Shown here: positions 21,969-33,345 of the stretch, piece by piece
Layout: each line of letters starts with the position of its first letter
How positions within the stretch are numbered: the stretch's first letter is position 1
Program-made: the position numbers and the translations under genes
Source: Melanocharis versteri
Lineage: Eukaryota > Chordata > Aves > Passeriformes > Melanocharitidae
Direction: 5' to 3'
DNA: 64,000 nucleotides
NCBI GenBank assembly: GCA_013397845.1
Contig: VZTG01009145.1
Location: forward strand, 191,974 to 255,973
The notes under the pieces: generated by a model
Seen by the model: only the letters and a program-made list of their open reading frames with translations
Told to the model about the DNA's origin: nothing
Databases searched by the model: none

Positions 21969-24900
21969 CTCAGCTTCAATCCGGGCGCTGCCTTTGGGAC
22001 ACGAGTTGCTTTGCATCCTACTGAGTGCTGGGTCCCTTCGTTCAGAGGCTCAGTTCAGTTCCTCAGGAAGCCAGAGCCAAATTCCCACTGATTTGAGTGA
22101 TGCCAAACCCTGGCTTTACACACGTCTCCTGCAGAATGGACTGCAGGACTCATCCCAGCTCTTCCTCACTCACCTAAATTGTCAACGTGGCTGCCTGGGA
22201 ATGGGATCTCAGTTCCTTGTTTGACATGTTCTTGTGGCTCCTCTTCTTTCTGGCCTCCCAACCACACTGTAGTGTCGCAGGTGGAGGATTGTGCCTCCAG
22301 GTTGGGTGGCAGTAAGTTGCAAGAGTTTTTGAACTCAGAAGAGCCAGAGAAGCTGTTTTAATGCAAAGCAGTGGAATGCTTTTGAATAACAGATCCACAG
22401 GAAGGAAACACACCAAAACAGAATTACTCTTAAAAACAGATTAGTGTTTCCAGCCCTCAATTCCTATCCTACCTTGATGAAATCAGCACCTCAGATGTGT
22501 CTCTGAGCCTCTGCCCCTTCCGCATCAGCCACTTGCAGTGAGGAGTTTCTCTTGTTGGAGGTCTGGTGTCCTGCATTCAGTCTCTGACAGGTTGAGATAT
22601 TTGTCAAAAAGCATCTAAAACCCCTCTGCCCGGGGGCTTGGCTATAGACGCTGCCGTGTTTTGTGCTGATAACGTTTGAGCCTTTGCCTAATGCCTGCTT
22701 TGTGTGGACTCCAGCCTGGATGAGTGTCCATACCTGCTTGAGTCTGTTTGGAGCTGCTGGTCATTTAGGAATAGCTGCTTGCTCTGGGTGTCCCTGAGCT
22801 GTCCTGGCTTTCCCCTGGAGGTGTTTGCTGTGATGATGGTGCAGTATCTGTGGTGCAGTCCTTGTTTTCCTGCCTTCCTGCTGCTGCGAGGCCTGGGATG
22901 TGCTTCCCAGGCTCTGGTGCATGACTCTGAGAGCCTCCCAGCAATGTCAGGCTTTGCTCCTTTCTGGCCCTGTCTTGGGTCTTCTTGTTGAGCTGGGAAC
23001 AGTGGGAAACCAATAAGTTGTTGTCTTTACTCTCTAGCATAGACTTGAGTACCTTTAAGAAAGATATTTTGTGCAGTTCCCGAATTCTGTTGCTGTGTGT
23101 GCCAACCTGTGTGGCTGGGCCACAGCTCTGGTCGGTGATCTGTGCTGTGTGGGTTTGTCCCCTCTGGTTTAGAGGGATCCTGCAAGCAGAGCTGGGTCCT
23201 TGCTGCAGGATTATCCCTTCAGGACTGCTGGTTTTCCCTCTCTTGCCTTGAGGAGTTGGGGGAGGTGTCTCAGCTCACAGATGAGCTCCCTGGTATGGCT
23301 GTGCACAGCCAGAGCTGAAATTTAGGAACTGCCAGTGCACACCTGGCCCTGGGCACTAAAAAAGGCGGTGTCTGCAACCTCGTGTGTGGCATCTAGTGCT
23401 GCTCATGACTCCAAGTCTGTAGCTTGGAGGAGCTTGAGGAACTAAGTGATATCTTGACATGTAGAAATAGATTTCCTGAAGAACCAGCCTTGGTGGCGGA
23501 GCGGATGCTGGGGCAAGAACAGGAACTGCCGGTCTTGGCGCAGATAACGCCGGTGTCCTGTGGGGACAGGAGTGGCTTTTGTGATAATTCTTTATTTCCC
23601 CTGCTAAAAGGAGAGCAGAACTCATCCCGACTCAACGTCGCGTGGTTCCTGGAGACAGGAAAATCACCGGCCGTGATTCACTGAGCAGCGAGTTGCGAGT
23701 TGCGTGGGAAGAACTCGCTCCAGGCAGTGATTATGGAAGTGGGTTCAAAAGACCTGCTGAGATCAGCCAGGCTGCCAGGCATCAAAGGGCCGCCGCTCCC
23801 AGGGAACAACAGGACCAAGGAGCAGCGGCTGATTGGTTTCCAGAGAGGAACAGATAAATATATTCTTTTAAAAAATTAAGTAAGTCAATAGAACAAGTCA
23901 GGGTAGGTATCCTGCCTGTGCATGTCCTCGTCCCCAGAGTCATGTAGTGTAGGAAGGAAGTGGAGTACTGGGGAGTCAATTTGAGGCTGGGCGGGAGTTC
24001 TGGGATAGACTTAGCTTTTCCTGCTGATTTTTTGTCACTGCCTGCAGCCGCCTTCAAAGCTGATAATGCTTTGGCTGCCGTGGAGCAGCACAGAGCCAAG
24101 CTGCTCTGGGCTGTCTCAGTGATGAACGCAAACCTTCCTTGGTAGAAAAACAGGGACACAAATATTTAGCGAGTGACTTTGGTGTGTACTTGATAGGGGA
24201 GTTGGGGGAGTTGTCCCTCATGGTGGGGTAGGAATAAGGGGAGAAATAAGTGCTGTTTGGCTTTCAAGATTTTAGAAGCTTGGAGGAGGCTTCACTGTCT
24301 CCTGTTGCCTGGGTGAGGCTGATGGTGTGGAATTCCCTGTCTGCTGAAGACAGGGAGACAAGAGGGAGTAGAAAAACGGCCTTAGTGGTAGAAGCAGCAG
24401 ACTTGTGACAACCAGATTTGAGTCTCTAGTCTTTTCTGGAGAGGGCTGCACAGTCTTTTTCTGTGTGTCAGCATTTAAACAGGAGCCTGTCCCTTTCCCA
24501 GTGTGCCAGGAGGACACAGATACTGAAAGACTGGAGGTACCAGGTGTTAGCTGCATGTTAGAGAGATTTGATTGCAGAAACCTCTGCTTAAGGCAAAGAT
24601 GTTGGGTTTAAATTCATCCCTGGTAGCTGTGTGTAGCCAGACAAATTCTGGCTCAGCTACAAGTCCCCTTGGGCTCTGTCTTGCTTATGTGCTTGAAGGT
24701 GCTTGACCTGGGCTGTTGTTGAGTGGGAGCATTCAGCTGAGCCTGGGGATCCATCGTGGCCAAGCTTCCCGACGTGCTAAACCCTTCCTGGAGCCAGGAG
24801 CAGGAAGGGGCAGTGCCACAGGCTTGGTGCTGGCAGCAGGACACAGCTCCGTTGCTGTGGCTGCCACAGTGGAACGGTTTGGGAGCTGTGGGATCATGGT

Positions 24901-25774
24901 GGCTTCTCCTGCTGCTGCTGGAAGTGGTGGTGGCACCTCTCCAGGGTGCATCCTTCCACGTTATGAGGGGTTAGGAGGGAATTTGGCCTCTGAAGTGTTT
25001 CCTGATGAGATCTGCGGGAATGTTCCTGTTCACCTACGCCTCACTCCCAGGATTCATGAAGAGGGTCCTGTTGAGTACTGAGAGCTTCTGGATTTCACTC
25101 TGTTTAGGAGAGGCTTTTTGGGGAAAGGGTTGCAAGGTCTGTGCAGCTGACCTAAGTGTCTCTGCCCACTACTCACTTTGGCTGAAGCTCTCTGAACTCC
25201 TTCCTCTTGAGAGGATATTAATTTTCTGGGCTTTGCCACAGCATTCTGCAAAGGCTTTGTATTTTTCTATAAAAGCCTTTGTGGAATGAAATACCTGTGG
25301 GTCTCAATGACTGTGGAGGGAGGAACACACTCTTTTATTATTCTTTTATTTTATTATTATGATATGCTAAAAATATGTAAATCTCCCTGCTTTTAGAGGG
25401 AAGTGAGGGGACCTGCTTTTGTTGTTGGCAGGTGGTGGGAGGGCACTTGCTGTGCCACCCCCTGCTCCCCAGAAGCACCACTTACTTCTGGGGAGAAACA
25501 CTGGGCAAGCCTGAGTGTCCTGGGTGTTTGTGAGCCCTTGGCTTAAATACATGAACAGCAGCAAGTCAGAACTGCTGGGCAGCATCACAGATGCCTTTTC
25601 TGGGGGCTCTGAGTTGTTTTGAGGCTGGTGGAGATTTTAATAACTGGACTCTGGCATACGGAAATGTGGCAGGGAGCTGTGTGGAATGGGAACGTGGCTC
25701 TGTGCTGCTCCTTCCCACCTTCCTGTGCTGTGGCACTTCAGCTCTGAGTGCAGCACAAGCAGAAGTGTCTGGAG

Positions 25775-26165
25775 GACACCAGGACAGTGTTTAGTCTGGA
25801 GAAAGGAAGGTCTCGGGTGGGGGGGGACCTGCTTGCTCTCCACAATTCCCTGACAAGAGGGTGCAGCTGGGTGAGGATCAGGCTCTGCTCCCACGGAACA
25901 AGGGACAGAACAAGAGGAAACAGCCTCAAGTTATGCCAGGGGAGGTTTAGGTTGGATATTGGGGAAAAAACTCTTCACAGAAAAGGTTGTCAGGCATTGG
26001 AACAGGCTGCTGAGGGCAGTGGTGGAGTCACCATCACTGGAAGTGTTCAGAAAGCGTGTGGATGTGGCACTTGGGGACGTGGGTCACTGGTGGTTGTGGC
26101 AGTGCTGGGGGACCAGTTGGACTTGATGTGCTTAAAAGGCTTTTCCCAACTGAGTGATTCTGTGT
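25775..26165 (+). mobile_element. CR1 LINE 3' fragment (~390 bp)
   Basis: 'ctccacaattccctgacaag', then 'ggaaacagcctcaagtt', 'gttggatattggggaaaa', 'gcagtggtggagtcaccat' and 'ttcccaactgagtgattctg'. It is the same subfamily as the + copy at 58478 and the - copy at 53560. An open frame of 246 codons across it is repeat-derived. Confidence 0.93.
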
Positions 26166-29100
26166 GTTTCTTGTTGGGGAAACCAGGGCCCAGAGAAATG
26201 AGATTCTGGGAAGAAAAGCTCCTGGTAGAGCATCAGGTGACTGCAGGGAATCACCTGGTGATCACCTGCTTCTGTTTTCTGTCATCAGATCTCAGGCTGG
26301 GCATCGGCCTCGGGAGGACTGGCAGCTTCAGCAGGACAGGTACCCCAACAGACCTGGGATGGGGCAGGCACAGATCCCTGGGTTTTACCAGCAGCCTGCA
26401 TGGATTTGGGTGTGCTCAGAGAGTTTGTTTTGACTGGTTGAGGTTGGAACGGATCTCTGGGGTCCAGCTGGTCCATCTCCCTTCCTAAGCCTCCATGCAA
26501 AGAACAGAGACGTGGCTGTGGAACAAATGGGGATCACCAACACGTGCTCTGACTGTGTATCCACAGAGGAGGGATGAGGGGGGAAAAAGGAGCCACTCCT
26601 CCAAACCACGAGGGCACTACCATCAGCTCTCATATTCAGGACATGCCTGCTCATCACACAGGAGTGGAGCCTGTGTTCCCCAGGTGCTGCAGTGAGGTGG
26701 ATGCAGCCCTGTGCAGGTTGTGCTCCCTCTGGAAGCTGCTGTGGAGTTCAGCTGGGATTTGGTGGAGTAAAGATGCTGCAGGTTGTTGTGGATACTTGTT
26801 TGATGGGAATGTTTGGCTTGTAGCTGTTTGCTCACCAGCTCTCACCAGAGCCCATGGTGTCTAGAGCAGTGTCTTGCTCAGGGAGGTGTTGCAGTGCCAA
26901 GGAGTTGGCAGCACAGAATGCTGTTTCATCTGCCTGAGGCTCCCAGCCCTGCCCATCCGCTCTCCACTGCTGGCTGCTCCAGCGGTCACAAAGCCTATTA
27001 GTTGTTTAAATTGGGGCTATTTATAGCTCTGGAGCCACGGATAACTTGGAGGGTGGTGCAGAGCAGCAGAGACCAGAGTTCTCAATAGATCCCCAAACAA
27101 ACCCTCCCTTTGCTCCCTGTGTGCCCTCCAATCTTCCTCATTTCCATGTCCCACAAGAGCCATCGTGCCTCGAAGGAGGTCAGATCCAGGGCAGAGGCAG
27201 CTGGAGCATGTCCTCGTCTTACGCAGCAGGCTTGGCCAAATCTGAGCAGAAATGCCAGACCCTCTTGCCTGGATGTTGCTGTCACAGCATGGAGAGCACA
27301 GTAGAGCTGTCCCTTTGACAGTGCCAGCCTGGAGAAGGGAAAAACCAGCACCTTTACCTGGTTTGGGGATGCTCCTGTCTGCAGGAGCTGAGCACTTTTG
27401 CTCCAGAACCATGGGTTCAGGTCCTTTTCAAGTGCAGGTGTTGGGGAGTTTTGCTTTGGATGCTGTGTTGCATGAAGGAGTTTAACATCCAGCTTTGGCT
27501 GTGCATAGATCCAATCTTCATCTCTTTTGGGAAGAGATCCTGGAGATGCAGTTTTGCTGTGAAGGAAGCTGGTCTCTTGTAATCAGTGCTGTGGCTATGT
27601 GTGGTTGGAGGGCCTGGGAGAACCCTTTGGTACTCGGTGTTTTTCCAGGTGTGTTGGGGCTGGGGAGGGAGAGGAATTGGTAGGTTGTGAATTTTTTGAG
27701 TTTTTTTTTATTTTTTAAGAGTGGGGAACAGTAAGGGGAGCCACAGCAGAGATTTATTTTTTTTTCCAGAGTAACCCCTGTGCATTGCTCCCTTGGCTTT
27801 CTTAGGCTGCATGGGGAGGAACGTGGTCTCATGTCTCGTGGCAAATCACTTGTCCCCCTGAGAGGTGTCAAACAGGTAGCCTGGAGTTGTGAAATGGTCT
27901 CAGTCCTCTGGCAGGAGCTGGTGGATGGATGTGATGACAGTGGGAAGCTCAGGAACCTGGCTGAACTGCAGCAAGGAAGGAGGAAATGTAGGAAAGTGTG
28001 TGTTTGGAGGGTTATTTTTTCTCTTGGGATCAGGATGGAAGCTGCAAACACATCCCTGTAACAGTGTGCAGCATCTGTCCTGGAGGGAGATGGGCCTGCA
28101 GTGACCTCATGTTGTGGGCTTGTGAGAGGAGGGGTGAAGGCAGGAATATCCTGCTCTCTGGGTGGGCAGGGAGCTCCCTTCCCTCTCTGCACGCAGCATT
28201 CCCTGGGATCACTCCGGAGCCCATTGCTTCCCTCTCAGATTACCAGGGGCTGGTTGCTGCCAAGGGCACCTGCTGGATTTCTCCAACCAGTAACTTAATC
28301 CAGTTTGACACTGGTGGCTCTGGGCTGGAGTCTCTGACTAACATGAGTCAGGAACAGCGAGAGGGGGATGCTCAGAGCTGCACCCACCTCCCTGTAGCCT
28401 CTTCCCTCCGTGATCCCTGGCCCCGTGTCCCTGAAAGGCTGCCTTGATCTCAGTGCGGCCAGAGCCTGGTGCTGTGCGTGGAGGGGAGGCTGTGCTGAAT
28501 GAACCCTCTGCAGGCCTTTGTTCCCTGGGGTGAAGCAACCCTCGGCACGGGGCTGCTGCCAGCAGAAGGGCACAGAGATGAAAGGAGAGCCCTGCTTGGG
28601 TGCTGTTTGCATTTGCCAAGCTGTGCTGCATCTCTCTGTTCCTGCCCAGGGACCCACAACCCACCCAGGTGGCTGTGCCTTTTCAGCCGCTCTCTTCAAA
28701 CAAGCTGCCCTGGGCTTTTCTTTGACTTGGGCACCTTCCCGTGCTTCTCACCCTGCCAGCATTCCTGCTCTGCCTGGCAAGGCACCAGGATCTCAGCCGG
28801 CACCCCTTGCCAGCCAGTGCAGCTCACAGCACCGCCAGGCATCACCGAGTCCCTGCGAGGGGCAGGTGCTCCAGGTCACCGTGAGGAGGTGTGAAGAACT
28901 GATCCGAAGAGAAGGAAGCTGCTCCTGTATTACAGATGGCATTTCTGAGGCTGCAGCAGGACATCCAAACCAGAAGGAAGCTGGAAGTGGAGTGTGAAGG
29001 CAGCCTGGAGCCCTTCTGGATGGCGGCAGGACCAGCAGCAGGAGAGCTGGAGCCGTGTGGGGAGTGGGGAGAGTTTGGGCTGCAGGTGCTTGGAGGCTGC

Positions 29101-32100
29101 CAAGTCAGCAGCTTGCAGGGGGCTGGAGGGGCCTCGTCTGCCCTTGCCCAGGGCAGTGCAGAGCTCAGCTGGCTCTGCAGACGCTCAGGTTGCAGCCCTG
29201 CTGCTCCCAGTGCTCCCTATGCATCGCACACTGGGGCTTGTGGTTACACAGAGCTGGGGCTCTGGCGTTTGGAGCATGGCAGGTTGGCTACCGCAGAAGG
29301 GGATTTTGGGAGGCTGGATCTTGCCAGCTTTTAGTGGGAGAGGACAGTGTCCATACTCCTTGGCCTTCAGCAGCATTCCCCAGCTGTGGAGTGGGGAGAA
29401 GGCAGACACAAGCAGGATCTTTTGTCTTCCTTAAATCCTGATTTTGATCTCCCTACCTTGGAGAAGTGAAGCTATAGGTAGGTAGATGTATAGATGTGTG
29501 TGTGTGTATACATACCTGTATTCTTTTCCCGTGCTTCCTTGGGACACCAAGGAGGGGACACCTTTCATTCAGAGCCCTGGTGTTGGCTGGCATGTGCCCC
29601 CTGCAGCACTGGGACATTCCATCAGACCCATGCCACCAACTGTACCTTCCCTGCCCAGGAGCTGAGGCTTCTCCTGCTGCCTTACCCATGGCTGTTGTGT
29701 CCATCTGTGGGGAGGGACAAACATGGAAACACTTGGTGCTTCTGGAACGTGGAAAGACTTTTGTTTTGCACGAGCTTTGGGCTGCAGCCCATGGCACAGA
29801 ATGGACCGATCAGTGACGTTGCTGCTGTCTTGCCCAGCAGCCCCTGTGGCACGGGCAGTGACTGGCATTGAGCACTTGACACACACCCTAGCAAACCTCC
29901 AGCAAAGCTTCACCCAGTGACCTGTTTTCCCTGGGTTATGTTTTCCTGCAGCAAATGTGTCTTCTGGGCACACAGGTGTGGGCACTGCAGCCCTGGCTTG
30001 CTGAGGCACTGCTGTTGGTGGCAGTGTGGTGGAGAGGGCACAGCACCCTGTGTCTGGTGCAGCACTTCAGTCCTCAGAGCACGCGTGGTCCTTCTTCCTC
30101 TGTCCCTTGCAGGTTTGCAGTGATGTCCTTGAGGGGTACCTGTACTGATCTTACCCAGGGCTGTCTGTGAGCCTGTGTGTGACTTGATGAGGTTCAGGAG
30201 CTTTAAACAGCAGCAGGAGCTGCTCTCCTTGGTAGAAAACTCAGTGTTGTGCTGCAGGAAAGGGACACTGAGCTGCTGGAGCAGCCCCAGCCTGGCCTCT
30301 CTGGGGTTGCTGTGCTGGCAGGATGCTTCCCTCTGTCACATGGACTCGGGAGGGTTAATGGCACGTGCTCCAGCCAAGAGCATCCTCTAGATTCCAGCTG
30401 TCAAAACACTGAAGTGTGTGTCATCTTTACAAGGCAGTAAGCAGTGCTGCGGCCTGAATTACCCAGCCTGGAGGCCTCCAGGGTACAGTATAACTTGTAG
30501 GGGCTTCCCTGGTAATTCCAGCCTGTCTGCCTGCTCCAGGAGCCAGCCAGATTTGTTGCTGGCTCAGTTAAGGTGACAATAGCTCTAGAGCTTGGGACAT
30601 GAGCAGAAGGAGCTCATGTTGGGTTATGGTGCTGGATGGTCATGTGGCTCAGGCTGCCCCAGCCCAGCATTGTTCTGCTCTATTCCTGGCCCTTCCATAA
30701 AACCCACCAAATCCTCCTCTCTGTCTCCAAGAGGCTGGAGAAACCAAACAACCCCCACTTTGAAAGGGCACGATGATGCCAAACTGAATCTGAGGCCAAG
30801 TGTGGATTCCTGTGTCGAGCCTGTGTTTGATGGGGCATTGGGACCGTGGTGGGTTTCTGGTGTGCTGTGGTGCTCCTGTGTCCTCCTGGAGCCTGGTTAT
30901 TTGCTGATGGGATCCTGGAGGGTGATCTGTGACTGGCAACTGCCTGGGGTGGCCTCGAGGTACCATTGACTTGGTGCTGATGGGGAAGGAGGTGCATGGA
31001 AGGGTTTTAGGCTGGGGGACCACAACGTGCTGAGGGAGCCCCTGTCACTGCCTGCACAGGATGCTGTGCCAGAGGATACAGGCCAGAGTCCACTCTGCAC
31101 ACCCAGAGTTATTTCACTTGCACACTGGCACTGAAGGTTGGCCCAGGACTGTCCTAGAAGCCACCAGTGCCAGGAAATGGAAATGCCAAGTAGGCTGTGC
31201 ATGATGAAGCATACCCAGCCAAACCACAGGGAGGTCAGTGTTTTATCCCACTGAGCCTCTAGGGAACTGTGGCTGATTGTCCCCTCTAAAGTTCAGGCGC
31301 ATGAGAAAGAGAAGTGACCTTTATAGGTCAGGAGCACACGCACAGACAGATCCATTGCTGTTGGTAGGACTCAGCCTGTGCACAGGATCCCATCCTCTCC
31401 CATGTCCCTTGCAAGAAGGAGCTGCACTCAATTGCTGGCTGGGGCACCTCAAGGAGATACTTCAGTGGCAGGGCTTGAGAGCTCCCCAGTGCCTGGGGGG
31501 GTCGGTTTGGATCCATAGTTTGACCTCTCAGTAAACTGAAACCCCCAGCCCTAGGGTGGTTTCTGGAATGAGGAATGAGCCTGGCCTGGCTCTTTCTGTG
31601 GGGATGCCCAGGGGCTGAAAGGCCAAAGTCTCCTTGGCTGTAATTCTGAAATTCCTTCATGGTACAGGACAGAGGGCTGGCTCAGGGCATGGGGAGTTGC
31701 CCTGATGTCACAGGAAAGCTGTTCTGTTGAAGTTCACTGAAGAGGTTTTGCTTTTGATTTTTTGGAGATTGTGTGTCAGCACCCAGTTGTGCAGAGCAGA
31801 GCCAGGCTTCCCTGGGAGCTGCGGGGCACTCTGACCTTTCCTTGGCTTCTCCTCAGAGGAGGGGGCACTGGGGGCCTCAGTGGGGAAGCCCGTGGCTCTT
31901 TGCACATGCAGGGATATTGATCCATGACTTGACAGTTTTTTCCTCCAGATCTAGTGTCCAGAGCTGGAAGGTTCTTGGAGGTGCAGGGGGTAATTTAGCT
32001 CACCTCTGACCTCAGCAGGTAGGAATGGTGTTTAACCAGTGCCAGAATGAGAAGGGAGTGGGTGACATTTGGGATGTGGGTGTCCCTTCTCCTGTCCTTG

Positions 32101-33129
32101 GTGGCTCGTGTGGAAGTCATGTGAGCAGCCAGCAGCCTGCAGATGCCCTATGCCTTTTGTGCCATTCTCTGCCAGCTGTATTTATTGAGCCTGACAGTTC
32201 AGGTGCTGTGGAGATGGACGGATTTCTATTAACTGTACCCTGCGTGTGCCCTGCTGCAAAGCGAGCCCAGGCATTGGCATTGCAGGGTCTGAAGGCTGGA
32301 GCACAGCAGCTGGAAATGCAGAGTGATTGGTTCAACGGAGATGTGAGAGATGGAGCAAACAGCTTTGGAGCTGTGGTGTTGCTTCTGATCCATTTCCCCT
32401 CCCCTCTTTCATCCTCTCTTTCTCTTCCCCCACCACTCTTCCAATTGTATTTTAACAGCACTACAAATTGCAGCATAAATCTTCAGCTGAGCAGCAATTT
32501 GGCTTGGCAGCCACCAGTAAATCTCCTCTTGCAGCCTCCCCATGTGAGGGAACTTGCAGTGGGAGTAAGGGAATCTGGGTGAGTCCCGAGTTTACAGTCC
32601 ATGGGGTTTTCCTGCCTCTTTCCAGCTATGGGCCCATAGCCTTAGTCCCACATCTCTCTAGTCCTGGGAAACAGGAAAATTCTTCTCCCACCTCAGCCTT
32701 CAGTTCAAACACTGGGTGTGGTGTGAAGCAGCCTCAGACATGGAATAGGAGAGGTGCCAGCATAAGTTCCAGATGCCGTTGTTCAGGTGTGTGACCCTGA
32801 GGTTGTTCCCTGTTTGTAAAGACAGTACGAGGTGGTCTTCATTTGAGCAAATGGACCTGTCCCTCCAAACTACCCTGCAGGTGCTTTTGTTACCTGGTGC
32901 AGAATGTGTGTATCCTCTGTGGGCTGTGGTGGGAGGAGTGATGGAAAACAGCTCTGAATGGTGTGTGAAAGGCAAAACTTTCGCCACTTAGTCCATGCAA
33001 CGGGCTGTCTGCACAGTCCCACACCAGGAGCTGTTTGTCCCAGCAAACCTTTTCCAGCTGCCGGTTCTGTGTCCTTGGGTATGTTCTGCCTGTGTTTGTA
33101 GCCCCCTTCCATCACGTTTGAGCTTGATC

Positions 33130-33345
33130 ACCCTGATGTTAGGAAGGAATTGTTCCCTGTGAGGGTGGGGAGGCCCTGGCACAGGTTGCCCCAAGAAGCT
33201 GTGGCTGCTGTATTCCTGGAAGTCTCCAAGACCAGGCTGGGTGGGGCTTGGAGCAACCTGGGATAGTGGAAGGTGTCCCATGGGATGAGATGGACTTTGA
33301 GGTCCCTTCCAACCATTCTGTGGTTCCGTGATTACGAGACCAGGA
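33130..33345 (+). mobile_element. CR1 LINE 3' end
   Basis: 'gttaggaaggaattgttccc', then 'gtgagggtggggaggccctg', 'gatagtggaaggtgtccca' and a terminal 'ttccaaccattctgtggtt'. Confidence 0.93.

Noticed and set aside
26437..26485. Short stretch like an antisense CR1 tip ('ggttggaacggatctctggg')
   Set aside because: Only about 45 bases match, which is insufficient without an alignment.
25748..26488. 246-codon + frame in intron 2
   Set aside because: Lies across a CR1 3' end, has no reverse-transcriptase motif and continues into unique sequence without splice signals.
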